Positions 28,851 to 37,245 are shown, numbered from the stretch's first letter. The stretch is 64,000 bases of DNA from Amphritea atlantica (GCF_018860855.1 NZ_JAHKQE010000027.1:1-64000), one strand, 5' to 3'. The notes: generated from the letters alone by a model not told the origin. Program-made: numbers and translations.

Positions 28851-29438
28851 ATGTGTCACCGCTGTGCATGGGCAACATCCACCGAGTTAGAACAGCAGTA
28901 TCATGATGAAGTTTGGGGCGTGCCTCAGAGCAATGATCAGCAACTATTTGAGTTTCTGGTGCTCGAAAGCGCTCAGGCGGGATTAAGTTGGCGCACTATT
29001 CTACAAAAACGTGAAGGTTATAACCGGCAATATGAGGGGTTTGATCCCGCTAAAGTCGCTGCGTTTTCCACTGAAAAAATTGACCAAATGCTGCTCGATC
29101 CAGGTATTGTACGTAATCGCCGGAAGGTTGAATCGTCCATTAAAGGGGCGCAGGTGTTTGTTGAACTAGCCGCTAAACATGGCAGTTTTGCTAACTATAT
29201 ATGGCAGTTTGTCGACGGCAAACCGATTCAGAACCGCTGGCAAAACCCCAGTGAAGTACCTGCTGAAACTGAGCAGTCTCGCGCGATGAGTAAAGCGTTG
29301 AAGCAGGCGGGCATGACCTTTGTTGGGCCAACAATCTGTTATGCTTACATGCAGGCGACGGGTATGGTTAATGATCATGAAGTCGGCTGCTTACGTTATC
29401 AGCCTTGCCGTGATCAAGCGGCTAGTTTCTCACTCTAA
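28851..29438 (+). CDS. tag: DNA-3-methyladenine glycosylase I
   Basis: AAGGAGG at 28839-28845 places the start at ATG 28851; an in-frame GTG at 28845 overlaps that ribosome site. The 195-residue product opens 'MCHRCAWATS', with the Cys and later 'NDHEVGCLRYQPC' giving the zinc ligands of Tag. 'YHDEVWGVP' and 'QAGLSWRTILQKREGY' are the family's base-flipping region. It excises 3-methyladenine from DNA as the first step of base excision repair. It is convergent with the sugar dehydrogenase gene 9 bp away. Confidence 0.96.
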   Translation: MCHRCAWATSTELEQQYHDEVWGVPQSNDQQLFEFLVLESAQAGLSWRTILQKREGYNRQYEGFDPAKVAAFSTEKIDQMLLDPGIVRNRRKVESSIKGAQVFVELAAKHGSFANYIWQFVDGKPIQNRWQNPSEVPAETEQSRAMSKALKQAGMTFVGPTICYAYMQATGMVNDHEVGCLRYQPCRDQAASFSL

Positions 29439-29447
29439 AATTGATAC

Positions 29448-30545
29448 TCACTCGGGTTGATATTCGACCCGATAGATCACCCCCGCTGCATCATCTGAAA
29501 TCAATAGACTGCCATCTCGATCGGTTAGAACATCCACCGGCCTGCCCCAGGCGCGTTCTCCTTTTAGCCAGCCTTCAATAAAGACCTGTTGAGTGGGCGG
29601 CGTCACCGATGTGTCCACTTTGATGACCCGGTAGCCGACTTTTTCGCTGCGGTTCCATGAGCCGTGTTGTGCGATAAATAGAGTGTTTTGATCACTATCG
29701 GGAAATTGATCACCTTGATAGAACGTCAGACCAAGCGGTGCAACATGTGCCCCGAGTTTTAAGACTGGCGGCTGAAACGCACTGAATGATTGTTGCTGAT
29801 AGAGGTTGGGGTCGGGAATGTCACCCGCGTGGATAAAGGGGTAGCCGAAATGCTGCCCAAACGCGGTCAGCCGATTAAGCTCGTCATCAGGGCGATCATC
29901 TCCGAGATTATCCCTGCCATTGTCACTAAACCAGAGTTCTTGTGTATCTGGGTGCCAAGCAAAACCAACCGAATTACGTACACCGTGAGCGACGACCGCT
30001 TGAGCGTTAGTACTGACGTTCAGCTTCATAATGGAGGCAAAGCGGGGATCGTCGCTGAGACAGATATTACAGGGGGTACCCAAATTAAAGTAAAGATCAC
30101 CGTCAGGGCCAAATTTGAGGTATTTCCAGCCGTGATGGCTAATGTCGGGTAATTGGTCGGTGATGAGTTCGGTGTTGGCCGCTTGAGGAGTGACGCGATC
30201 AGCATTATTTAAGCGTAAGATCTGGTTAACTGCAGCAATGTATAAATCCCCGTTACGATAAGCGATGCCGCTGGGCATATTTAACCCCCGCAGCAGGATG
30301 TCTCTCTGCTCATAGACGCCATCCCCATCGGTATCATGCAGCCGGTAAACCTTGCCCGCTCGGAGACTACCCACAAATAGACTACCAGGCTCTCCCAGTG
30401 CCATCTGACGGGCGTTATTTACTTCTGCAACGACCGATAATTGATAGCCTTCGGTGAGTTTGAGGCGATCGAGAGGAAGTGCAGTGCTGGGTGCTGAGAG
30501 CGTTAGGCCGATTATTAGGCTGCATAATGGGGCGAACTGACGCAT
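29448..30545 (-). CDS. PQQ-dependent sugar dehydrogenase family protein
   Basis: Start taken at ATG 30545 (GAGGAC upstream), giving 365 residues with a clear Sec signal peptide (to about 'STALP'); a longer frame from 30584 would bury the signal. The mature protein is a six-bladed beta-propeller of the soluble glucose dehydrogenase / L-sorbosone dehydrogenase type, with blade-like repeats such as 'MPSGIAYRNGDLYIA', 'GWKYLKFGPDGDLYF', 'NSVGFAWHPDTQELWFSDNG' and 'LISDDAAGVIYRVEY'. A periplasmic PQQ aldose dehydrogenase is the likely activity, but the substrate and PQQ supply are unknown; no pqq genes are in the window. Confidence 0.8.
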   Translation of the reverse strand: MRQFAPLCSLIIGLTLSAPSTALPLDRLKLTEGYQLSVVAEVNNARQMALGEPGSLFVGSLRAGKVYRLHDTDGDGVYEQRDILLRGLNMPSGIAYRNGDLYIAAVNQILRLNNADRVTPQAANTELITDQLPDISHHGWKYLKFGPDGDLYFNLGTPCNICLSDDPRFASIMKLNVSTNAQAVVAHGVRNSVGFAWHPDTQELWFSDNGRDNLGDDRPDDELNRLTAFGQHFGYPFIHAGDIPDPNLYQQQSFSAFQPPVLKLGAHVAPLGLTFYQGDQFPDSDQNTLFIAQHGSWNRSEKVGYRVIKVDTSVTPPTQQVFIEGWLKGERAWGRPVDVLTDRDGSLLISDDAAGVIYRVEYQPE

Positions 30546-30892
30546 GGTATGAGTCCTCAGTGGCTTAACAGGTAAAGAAAACATAGCTGTGGTTTGGTCT
30601 GTTAGCCATTTTCATCATACGGCCGGATGATTCGATTGAGGGGATCTTCCTGCTAAAAAAAGCCCGTCAGTTGCATCTGAGTAACACTTATTTCCCCGCC
30701 ATCCCCTGATTGGGGCATCGTATTAAACTAGGTTCTGTATAGCTTTGTGGTCAGTGATTGAGAGTCAATAAGCCCTCGTCTATATCAACTTATTTAAGAT
30801 GGTTTTTCTTTTATAACAGTTAATTAGACATTTGAAGGATGTGTTTTATTGATCCAATCGCTGTGTAAATAATAAAACAACAAGGTATGAAT
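30546..30892. other. Long gap before the TAXI gene
   Basis: A 347-bp AT-rich stretch between divergent genes. It contains an A7 run at 30654-30660 followed by GCCCG, and scattered T-rich stretches, but no clear promoter pair, operator or RNA structure was recognised. Both divergent promoters should lie here. Confidence 0.4.
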
Positions 30893-31933
30893 ATGAGAAT
30901 GCATAAACGAAATTTTTTAAAGGGTCTTACTCTGAGTGTCGGTATTGCTGTGGCGTTGAGTTCAGTGACAGCACTATCGAGCCTCGCCCAAGCGGAAGGG
31001 CATCGTTCCTATATTCTTGCTACGGCAACCACGGGTGGTACTTATTATCCGGTGGGCGTTGCTCTGGCGACTCTAACCAAAGTAAAGCTGGAACCTCAGT
31101 TCAAAATATCCCTATCGGCGATCAATTCTGCAGGTTCCGGTGAAAACGTCAAATTACTGCGTGAGAATCAGGCACAGTTTGCTATTTTGATGGGATTATA
31201 CGGTGCTTGGGGGTGGAATGGCGAAGGTGCTTTGGCCTCTTCAGGCCCGATGAAAGGCATGCGTTCTGTGACGATGCTGTGGCAAAATGTTGAACAATTT
31301 TCCGTTAAATCAGAATACGTTAAAACGGGCACAATCTCAGATCTGGCTGAATTAAAGGAGAGTAAGTTTTCTGTTGGCGGCAAAAATTCCGGTGCCGAAG
31401 GAACGGCTCGACATATTATGGGCCACTTAGGGATGCCGGCTGATAGCTTTAATCTTGCCTATATGGGGTATGGGCCGAGCGCGGATGCTTTGCAAAACGG
31501 AACTGTTAGCGGCATCAATATTCCTGCTGGTGTACCGACGGGGGCTATGACACGCGCTTACGCGGCAATGGGCAGTGATATGACAACGTTAGATTTCACT
31601 GATGCGCAAATAGCTCAGGCAAACGGAAAATATAATCTGTGGACTCGGTTTGTTATCCCAGCTAATACCTATCCGGGTCAGGCGAAGACGATTAATACCA
31701 TGGCGCAGCCAAACTTTCTGGCGGTTCGGGATGATATTTCAGATGACGATGTCTATCTGCTAACCAAGACCATGTATGAAAATCTGCCGTTTCTAAACAG
31801 TATTCACAAAGCCACTAAAGCGATGGCGCTTGAGAAAGCGATTGCCGGTTTACCGGTGCCGTTACATCCCGGAGCAGTGCGTTATTACCAAGAGAAGGGA
31901 CTTAAGATTCCAGCCCATTTGATCGCGGAATAA
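30893..31933 (+). CDS. TAXI-family TRAP transporter solute-binding protein
   Basis: The frame has ATGs at 30887 and 30893; AAGG at 30882-30885 gives a proper 7-base spacing for the second, so that is used (346 residues). A Sec signal peptide runs to about 'SLAQAEG'. The mature part begins 'ILATATTGGTYYPVGVALA', the family signature, and continues with 'SAGSGENVKLLRENQAQFAI' and 'FSVGGKNSGAEGTARHI'. TAXI proteins bind solutes for TRAP transporters, usually acidic substrates. No fused DctQM-type membrane subunit (a TRAP 4TM/12TM protein) lies beside it, so it is an orphan. A hairpin just after the stop probably ends the transcript. Confidence 0.9.
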   Translation: MRMHKRNFLKGLTLSVGIAVALSSVTALSSLAQAEGHRSYILATATTGGTYYPVGVALATLTKVKLEPQFKISLSAINSAGSGENVKLLRENQAQFAILMGLYGAWGWNGEGALASSGPMKGMRSVTMLWQNVEQFSVKSEYVKTGTISDLAELKESKFSVGGKNSGAEGTARHIMGHLGMPADSFNLAYMGYGPSADALQNGTVSGINIPAGVPTGAMTRAYAAMGSDMTTLDFTDAQIAQANGKYNLWTRFVIPANTYPGQAKTINTMAQPNFLAVRDDISDDDVYLLTKTMYENLPFLNSIHKATKAMALEKAIAGLPVPLHPGAVRYYQEKGLKIPAHLIAE

Positions 31934-31949
31934 CGATAGTGCGCTTTAT

Positions 31950-31970
31950 TGGGGAACCACTGGTTCCCCA
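31950..31970 (+). terminator. Hairpin after the TAXI gene
   Basis: TGGGGAAC (31950-31957) pairs with GTTCCCCA (31963-31970) across a 5-base loop, followed by TTCTTCATGTT. The T run is weak, but the place, 16 bp after the stop, fits a terminator. Confidence 0.55.
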
Positions 31971-32074
31971 TTCTTCATGTTAAAAGTTTGGTTCTGTCAT
32001 CAAGGTTGCATGAGAGAGCTATACTAAACGTCTGCATGCCTAACGACTGATGCATGAACTGATCTCGCCTTTCA

Positions 32075-33406
32075 CTATTTATCCTCGGGTTTGAATTCCT
32101 TAAAGAAAACATAGCCGCCGGTCACACCTCTGGCCACAAATAAGCTTAGAAACGCTAGCCATAAACCATTATTGCCCCAGGATTGAGAGAAGTACCAGAT
32201 CGGGGCGAATACCAGAAATACAGAGATTAACATGGTGTTTTGCATCGCCTTAACCTGAGTCGTGCCGACAAAAACACCATCGATCAGAAAGCTCCATACT
32301 GCGACCAAGGGGAGTACGATAACCCAAGGTAGGTAGATAGCGGCAGTTTGCCGAACCTCTGGAATATCCGTTAGCAGCGCGATAATAAAGTTGCCGCCAA
32401 ACCAAAAGAACAGCGTGAAAAGCACGGCGGTGACCAGTGACCAGCTAAGGGTCGCCGAGATGATTCGGTGAAAACCTTTATTATCTTTGGCGCCATAAAA
32501 CTTACCGCTTAACGCTTCGGCTGCGTGGGCGAAGCCATCCAATCCGTTAGAGATCAGCATAAAGAAATTGAGTAACACAGCGTTGGCTGAGAGTATGGTA
32601 CTGCCCTGCTTCGCGCCTTGAGAGGTAAAGAACGCTAATGTTAGTAGCAGTGCTAGTGTTCGTACAAAAAGATAGCGATTAAGGCTGATAAGGTGATAGT
32701 AATTACTAACAAACTTGAGCTTTAGCCAAGGCGTTTTGCCGGGCTGACGGGCCTGCATTCGTAGCATAAAAAAGCAGCCTAGCAGTAGACTGGCATATTC
32801 CGAGATAACGGTCGCCAAGGCGACCCCATCGGTATGCATATTAAGGCCGTAGACGGCAATCAGATCTAGCAGCATATTGAGCAGGTTGGTGATCACCAGC
32901 AGTATCAAAGGGATGCGGGTGTTTTGATTGCCTAAAAACCAGCCTAATAAAGCGTAATTAGCCAGTACGGCGGGGGCACCGAAGATTCTGATTTCAGCAT
33001 AGAGACGGGCCTCTACGGTGACCGCAGGTTCTGCACCGATCAGATTTAGGGCAATCTCCAACAGCGGGTATTGCAGGATAAAAATGGTTAGGCCGATTAG
33101 GCCTGCGAGTACCAGCGATTGAGCCAATACGAGCCGGCTTTGATCATGTGCTTCATTACCTAGGGCCTGCGCGGTAAGTCCCGTGGTGCCCATGCGTAGA
33201 AAACCGAATGACCAGTAAAGAATCGAGAAGATCATCGCCCCAACGGCAACGGCAGCGAGATATTTCGGATCGGGTAGATGGCCGATTACGGCAGTATCCA
33301 CCAAGCCCAAAAGAGGGACAGTAATGTTAGACAGGATCATCGGCCAAGCAAGTGCCCACACCTGTTGATGATCCTGTTTGCGTGCCCGTTGTAGGTAGTG
33401 AATCAT
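32075..33406 (-). CDS. MATE family efflux transporter (DinF type)
   Basis: A 443-residue protein with about 12 membrane helices, recognisable as MATE/DinF from 'WPMILSNITVPLLGLVDTAVIG' regions near the N-terminus and the second repeat starting near residue 240. Such carriers export organic cations, drugs or metabolites in exchange for Na+ or H+. Its ATG overlaps the znuB stop (ATGA), so it is translated as the last gene of zur-znuC-znuB. That puts an efflux protein under zinc control. Whether it moves a metallophore, a chelator or something unrelated cannot be told from sequence. Confidence 0.9.
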   Translation of the reverse strand: MIHYLQRARKQDHQQVWALAWPMILSNITVPLLGLVDTAVIGHLPDPKYLAAVAVGAMIFSILYWSFGFLRMGTTGLTAQALGNEAHDQSRLVLAQSLVLAGLIGLTIFILQYPLLEIALNLIGAEPAVTVEARLYAEIRIFGAPAVLANYALLGWFLGNQNTRIPLILLVITNLLNMLLDLIAVYGLNMHTDGVALATVISEYASLLLGCFFMLRMQARQPGKTPWLKLKFVSNYYHLISLNRYLFVRTLALLLTLAFFTSQGAKQGSTILSANAVLLNFFMLISNGLDGFAHAAEALSGKFYGAKDNKGFHRIISATLSWSLVTAVLFTLFFWFGGNFIIALLTDIPEVRQTAAIYLPWVIVLPLVAVWSFLIDGVFVGTTQVKAMQNTMLISVFLVFAPIWYFSQSWGNNGLWLAFLSLFVARGVTGGYVFFKEFKPEDK

Positions 33407-34194
33407 ACGGTACGGCGAAAAGGTAATGAATACAGCAGCAGAAATTGAATCAGTGCTGCGACTACCACTGAGGGGCCAGCCGGGGTATCAAATTGATAAG
33501 ACGCGTATAGCCCCAGAACCACGGCAACCATCCCTAGCAAGCTGGCAATGATGGCCATCTGTTCCGGTGAATTGGCTAGCCGTCTGGCGCTCGCTGCCGG
33601 AATAATCAGCAGCGATGTGATCAGCAGAATCCCGACGACCTTCATGGCGATAGCAATGACGACGCCGATTAGGAGCATCAAGGTCAGCCGTACGCGGGCT
33701 ACGGGAACCCCCTCGACCTGAGCGAGCTCTTCATTGATGGTGATGGCTAAGAGTGAGTTCCAGAGTCGCCAGATCAACAATAATACGATACAGCCTCCGC
33801 CGTAGATCCAGTACAGGTCGGTGGGTGAGATGGCGAGCAAGTCACCAAACAGATAGTCCATCAGGTCCACTCGCACATCATCCAACAATGCAATCGCCAC
33901 TAAACCGAGGGATAAGCTACTGTGGGCCATAATACCCAGCAGGGTATCGGTGGCGACGAGATGCTGTCGTTGCAGGCTGACAAGAATCAAGGCCAGCAGC
34001 AGGCAGCAACTGACCACGGCAAGGTTCACATTAAGATCAAATAGAACGCCCATGGCAACGCCGAGCAGTGCGGAATGCGCCAAGGTATCGCCGAAATAGG
34101 CCATCCTGCGCCAAACCACAAATGCGCCGAGGGGGCCGGCAATCAGCGCGACACCAAGGCCGCCAACGAGAGCAAAGAGCAGAAAATCAGGCAT
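33403..34194 (-). CDS. znuB: Zinc ABC transporter permease ZnuB
   Basis: A 263-residue ABC-3 family permease with about eight helices (E. coli ZnuB 261). Characteristic sequences include 'GPLGAFVVWRRMAYFGDTLA' and 'HSALLGVAMG' at the N-terminus and 'ALIAISPTDLY'-like blocks mid-protein. It carries Zn2+ across the inner membrane with ZnuA and ZnuC. It overlaps znuC by one base (TGATG) and the MATE gene by four, so translation of all three is coupled. Confidence 0.95.
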   Translation of the reverse strand: MPDFLLFALVGGLGVALIAGPLGAFVVWRRMAYFGDTLAHSALLGVAMGVLFDLNVNLAVVSCCLLLALILVSLQRQHLVATDTLLGIMAHSSLSLGLVAIALLDDVRVDLMDYLFGDLLAISPTDLYWIYGGGCIVLLLIWRLWNSLLAITINEELAQVEGVPVARVRLTLMLLIGVVIAIAMKVVGILLITSLLIIPAASARRLANSPEQMAIIASLLGMVAVVLGLYASYQFDTPAGPSVVVAALIQFLLLYSLPFRRTV

Positions 34195-34988
34195 CAGTGA
34201 TCACCTCCGCAGTGGCTCGAATGGTTTTCTCCGGGTATTTCTGAAATGTCGGTTTTAGCATTAATGATTTCACCGCGTCGATCATGCTGGTGGTTATGGT
34301 GATGGCTATAAAACGCTAGATTTTCCGCGCCGGGGATGCCAAATAGCTCAATATAGGAGGGATCATTACTGACCTGTGCGGGATGTCCTGAACAGCAGAT
34401 ATGATGGTTGAGGCAGACCACTTGGTCGGTAGCTGCCATCACTAAATGCAGGTCGTGGGAGATCATCAGCACGGCACAGCCGTATCGATCACGGATCTGA
34501 GCAATCAAGTTATATAGCTCTATCTGTCCGTTAACATCGACACCCTGTGCGGGTTCGTCGAGCACGAGGAGGTCTGGCTTGCGCAGCAGTGATCGGGCCA
34601 GCATGACACGCTGAGTTTCTCCACCGGACAGACTGTGTACCGATTGTTTTAGCAGTTTCTCTGCACCGACGGCTTCTAGGGCTTGTAAACGGTCTTGGAT
34701 ACTGGAAAATGCGGCTGTTTTTAGAAAGCGTTCCACCGTTAACGGAAAGGTCGGGTCGATATGTAGCTTCTGAGGCATATAACCGATCTGCAAGCTGTCG
34801 GAACGGATGACCTGACCTGCACTCGGGGTGATCAAGCCCAAAATAGCTTTGATTAAGGTGGTTTTACCCGCGCCATTAGGGCCGATCAAGGTGGTGATCT
34901 CGCCACGCTTTAGCTGCATAGAAACGTTGCTAACAACGCTATTCTCGCCGTAGATAATACTTAGGTTGTTGACATCAACCAGACTCAT
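34194..34988 (-). CDS. znuC: Zinc ABC transporter ATP-binding protein ZnuC
   Basis: ATG 34988 overlaps the zur stop (ATGA) and is preferred over a GTG/other start at 35012 inside zur; the product has 264 residues. Walker A 'GPNGAGKTTL', signature 'LSGGETQRVMLARSLL', Walker B 'LLVLDEP' and the switch His in 'ISHDLH' are intact. The C-terminal ~40 residues are rich in His ('YSHHHNHQHD' and 'HSSHCGGDH'), an extension common in ZnuC-type ATPases that may bind zinc. Cytoplasmic ATPase of the ZnuABC importer. Confidence 0.95.
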   Translation of the reverse strand: MSLVDVNNLSIIYGENSVVSNVSMQLKRGEITTLIGPNGAGKTTLIKAILGLITPSAGQVIRSDSLQIGYMPQKLHIDPTFPLTVERFLKTAAFSSIQDRLQALEAVGAEKLLKQSVHSLSGGETQRVMLARSLLRKPDLLVLDEPAQGVDVNGQIELYNLIAQIRDRYGCAVLMISHDLHLVMAATDQVVCLNHHICCSGHPAQVSNDPSYIELFGIPGAENLAFYSHHHNHQHDRRGEIINAKTDISEIPGENHSSHCGGDH

Positions 34989-35479
34989 GCGGACTCCTGA
35001 CAATTGGGGCAACGCCCTAAAATTTCGACCTGTTCCTGCTCTACTGAAAAGCCAGCCGCGTTGGCACAGTGCAGAATACTACTCTGTAATTCTTGGGATT
35101 CTATTTCAGCGGTATTGCCGCATAGTGAGCAGATCAGAAAGTAGCCATGATGCTGCTGGCCGGGATGAATACAGCCGATAAAACTATTTAGCGATGCTAA
35201 TCGGTGCACCAACCCCTGTTCTTGTAGAAAATCTAAGGCCCGATAAACCGTGGGGGGAGCTGAATTAAAACCCGCCTTGGCCAGTGCCGGCAAGAGGTCG
35301 TAGGCACCGAGCGGTTTATGACTCTGCCAGATCAGTGTTAGCACTAATTCACGAATTTTAGTCAGCCGCTGTCCATTGCTTTTGCACACCTGTTGGGCAT
35401 GTTCTAGCGCGTTTTGAATACAGTGGTTATGGTCGTGGTTGGTTTGATAGGCAACATTGGGACTGCGTTGAGACGCCAT
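34985..35479 (-). CDS. zur: Zinc uptake regulator Zur (Fur family)
   Basis: A 164-residue Fur-family repressor. The DNA-binding winged helix covers about 30-100, with 'GAYDLLPALAKAGFNSAPPT' and 'VYRALDFLQEQGLVHRL'. The structural zinc site uses 'CSLCGNTAEI' and the final 'CPNCQE', and 'CIHPGQQHHGYFLIC' holds the regulatory His/Cys ligands, typical of Zur rather than Fur. With zinc bound it represses uptake genes. It is the first gene of zur-znuC-znuB-MATE and lies next to a Zur box, so it probably represses its own operon and divergent znuA. Confidence 0.95.
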   Translation of the reverse strand: MASQRSPNVAYQTNHDHNHCIQNALEHAQQVCKSNGQRLTKIRELVLTLIWQSHKPLGAYDLLPALAKAGFNSAPPTVYRALDFLQEQGLVHRLASLNSFIGCIHPGQQHHGYFLICSLCGNTAEIESQELQSSILHCANAAGFSVEQEQVEILGRCPNCQESA

Positions 35480-35505
35480 AAAAAATACCAGTTGATCTAT
35501 TATTT

Positions 35506-35518
35506 GTTATATTATAAC
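35506..35518. promoter_or_regulatory. Zur box in the zur/znuA divergent promoter
   Basis: GTTATATTATAAC is a perfect palindrome about the central T at 35512 (GTTATA and TATAAC arms) and matches the core of the gammaproteobacterial Zur operator (GTTATANTATAAC). It lies in the 86-bp gap between divergent zur and znuA, the usual place for this operator. Confidence 0.85.
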
Positions 35519-35565
35519 TTTGCGCTAATTAAATGACAGCTTATTTATAACCGGAATTTACTCAA

Positions 35566-36576
35566 ATGATCAATTCGTTTAGTCGACTGAATCGCTATGG
35601 CTCGTTCTTTTTATTCAGTTTTTTAATTGGTTGGATGCCTGCCCTACAGGCCAAGCCAGTCAAGGTACTCGCCAGTATTAAACCGATTCAGTTAATTGCC
35701 GTGGATATGTTAGGCGATTTGGCCGACGTTGGTGTGCTCTTGCCACCGGGCAGTTCACCACATCACTATTCTTTAAAACCCTCTTCCGTCTCCGATATCC
35801 ATGAGGCCGATCTCTTTATCTGGGGTGGTGAAGATCTGGAGTTGTTTTTAACCAAAACCGTTAGTCAGCTTGAACGCCCTGCCCTCGCATTGCTAGAACC
35901 GAGTGAGCATGATGAACATGCGAAAGAGCACGAACATGAGGATGGTGACGAGCACGATGATGACCACGATCTGATGGCTGAGCATGAGCACGAAGACAGC
36001 CATGACGATGCTCAGGAGCATGAAGGTGAGCACGCTGATGAGCATGAACATCATCATGATGGTGATCCGCATTTCTGGATGACACCGGAGTTGGCCTTGG
36101 AAGCGGCGGATAAGATTAAAGATCGATTAGCTGTGCTATATCCACAGAAAGCGGAACTGTTCGAGCAGGCATATCAAGATTTTGCCACTCGCTTAAACGA
36201 AACTGATCAGCAGTTGCAGCAACAGCTAAAATCGGTTGGTGGTGAAGGTTTTTATGTGTTTCACGATGCATTTGGTGGTTTTGTTGAGCATTATCAGCTG
36301 AATCAACTGGGTTATTTCACCGTTGATCCTGGTCGTAAGCCGGGTGCACGTCGTTTGGCTGAGATTCGTGAGGCGCTAGAAACCAATAAAGGTCGTTGTG
36401 TCTTTGTGGAACCGCAATTCAAAGCGCCGGTGGTTGATAGCCTGACTCGCGGCTTGGATATTCACGTTGGACGCCTCGATCCATTAGCGATCGATATTGA
36501 AGTACAGCGCGGTGGATACCTCAATTATCTGCATTCATTAGCCGATAGCTTTACTAACTGTCTGTCAGAGGAATAA
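35566..36576 (+). CDS. znuA: Zinc ABC transporter substrate-binding protein ZnuA
   Basis: A 336-residue periplasmic cluster-9 binding protein. A signal peptide ends near 'ALQAKP'. The zinc ligands are likely His in 'PGSSPHHYSL', His in 'GDPHFWMTPE' and His in 'YVFHDAFGGF', with an Asp near the C-terminus in 'VGRLDPL'. Between the first and second lies a charged loop (about residues 113-166) with some 20 His among Glu and Asp, the zinc-collecting loop of ZnuA, unusually long here. Divergent from zur across the Zur box, so expected to be induced by zinc shortage. Confidence 0.95.
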   Translation: MINSFSRLNRYGSFFLFSFLIGWMPALQAKPVKVLASIKPIQLIAVDMLGDLADVGVLLPPGSSPHHYSLKPSSVSDIHEADLFIWGGEDLELFLTKTVSQLERPALALLEPSEHDEHAKEHEHEDGDEHDDDHDLMAEHEHEDSHDDAQEHEGEHADEHEHHHDGDPHFWMTPELALEAADKIKDRLAVLYPQKAELFEQAYQDFATRLNETDQQLQQQLKSVGGEGFYVFHDAFGGFVEHYQLNQLGYFTVDPGRKPGARRLAEIREALETNKGRCVFVEPQFKAPVVDSLTRGLDIHVGRLDPLAIDIEVQRGGYLNYLHSLADSFTNCLSEE

Positions 36577-36601
36577 AAACAGAAAAAAGTTGGTTGGGCA
36601 C

Positions 36602-36630
36602 TTCACAAATGAAAACGGCGTCTTTATAAT
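36602..36630 (+). promoter_or_regulatory. Sigma-70 promoter for the tRNA-Leu pair
   Basis: A -35 TTCACA (36602-36607, 5 of 6 to consensus) and a perfect -10 TATAAT (36625-36630) are separated by exactly 17 bp. The GCGCTCC discriminator downstream is GC-rich, as in stringently controlled stable RNA promoters. The tRNA starts 17 bp later. Confidence 0.8.
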
Positions 36631-36646
36631 GCGCTCCTCTTTCGGA

Positions 36647-36733
36647 GCAGATGTGGTGGAATTGGTAGACACGCTAGCTTCAGGTGCTAGTGCTCGCAAG
36701 GGCGTGGGAGTTCGAGTCTCCCCATCTGCACCA
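36647..36733 (+). tRNA. tRNA-Leu (CAG), copy 1
   Basis: An 87-base class II tRNA with encoded CCA. The acceptor stem is GCAGATG/CATCTGC, the anticodon loop TTCAGGT (anticodon CAG), and the long variable arm of tRNA-Leu and the T arm GTTCGAGTC are present. It reads CUG codons. Confidence 0.97.
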
Positions 36734-36813
36734 ACGGCTTTCAGCGGTTGAGCAACGAAAGAGTACGCTATAGACATAGCAAGGGGACGCCCTTAAACGT
36801 AGTAAGTTGATAC

Positions 36814-36900
36814 GCAGATGTGGTGGAATTGGTAGACACGCTAGCTTCAGGTGCTAGTGCTCGAAAGGGCGTGGGAGTTCGAGTCTCCCCATCTGCACCA
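36814..36900 (+). tRNA. tRNA-Leu (CAG), copy 2
   Basis: A second 87-base gene with encoded CCA, identical to copy 1 except for one base in the variable-arm loop (CTCGAAAG in place of CTCGCAAG). It lies 80 bp after copy 1 and is probably processed from the same transcript; no promoter of its own stands out in the gap. Confidence 0.97.
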
Positions 36901-37020
36901 ACTTATTATCCTTTCAGAATTTCCTTTTTTATTCCCTTTCAATTGTTTTTTCTTTACAGCATCGCGAAATGAAATTTTGTGTGTGCGTCGTTAATTCAAT
37001 GTTTTTGATCTTCGGCACCC

Positions 37021-37120
37021 ACGGTGCGGTTCATTCTTCACCTCACCCTACACGAGGATGTGTTGTGAATGTTTATAGGCAATATCTTGTAGGGTGAAGT
37101 GAGCTTACGAACCGCACCGT
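37021..37120. repeat. 100-bp imperfect palindromic repeat
   Basis: The ends are a perfect 12-bp inverted repeat, ACGGTGCGGTTC (37021-37032) with GAACCGCACCGT (37109-37120). Inside, TCACCCTACA (37044-37053) pairs with TGTAGGGTGA (37088-37097). A 13-base direct copy of GCGGTTCATTCTT recurs at 37154-37166, followed by a related GCACCTTTAC, which looks like a second, decayed half unit. No transposase is encoded. The structure suggests a REP/MITE-like short interspersed element located beside a tRNA cluster. Confidence 0.7.
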
Positions 37121-37200
37121 TAATGATGGATACGAAAAACCATGGCGCTTGGCGCGGTTCATTCTTTAACGCACCTTTACGAGAGGTTTTTTCAGGCATA

Positions 37201-37223
37201 AAAAAAGGCCACATAAAGTGGCC
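37201..37223 (-). terminator. Intrinsic terminator of the small gene at 37246
   Basis: GGCCAC (37207-37212) pairs with GTGGCC (37218-37223) over a 5-base loop. On the minus strand the stem is followed by a run of seven Ts (complement of 37200-37206), a good terminator 22 bp downstream of the stop at 37246. Confidence 0.8.
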
Positions 37224-37245
37224 CCAAAGGAGTCTCGTTTTAGAC

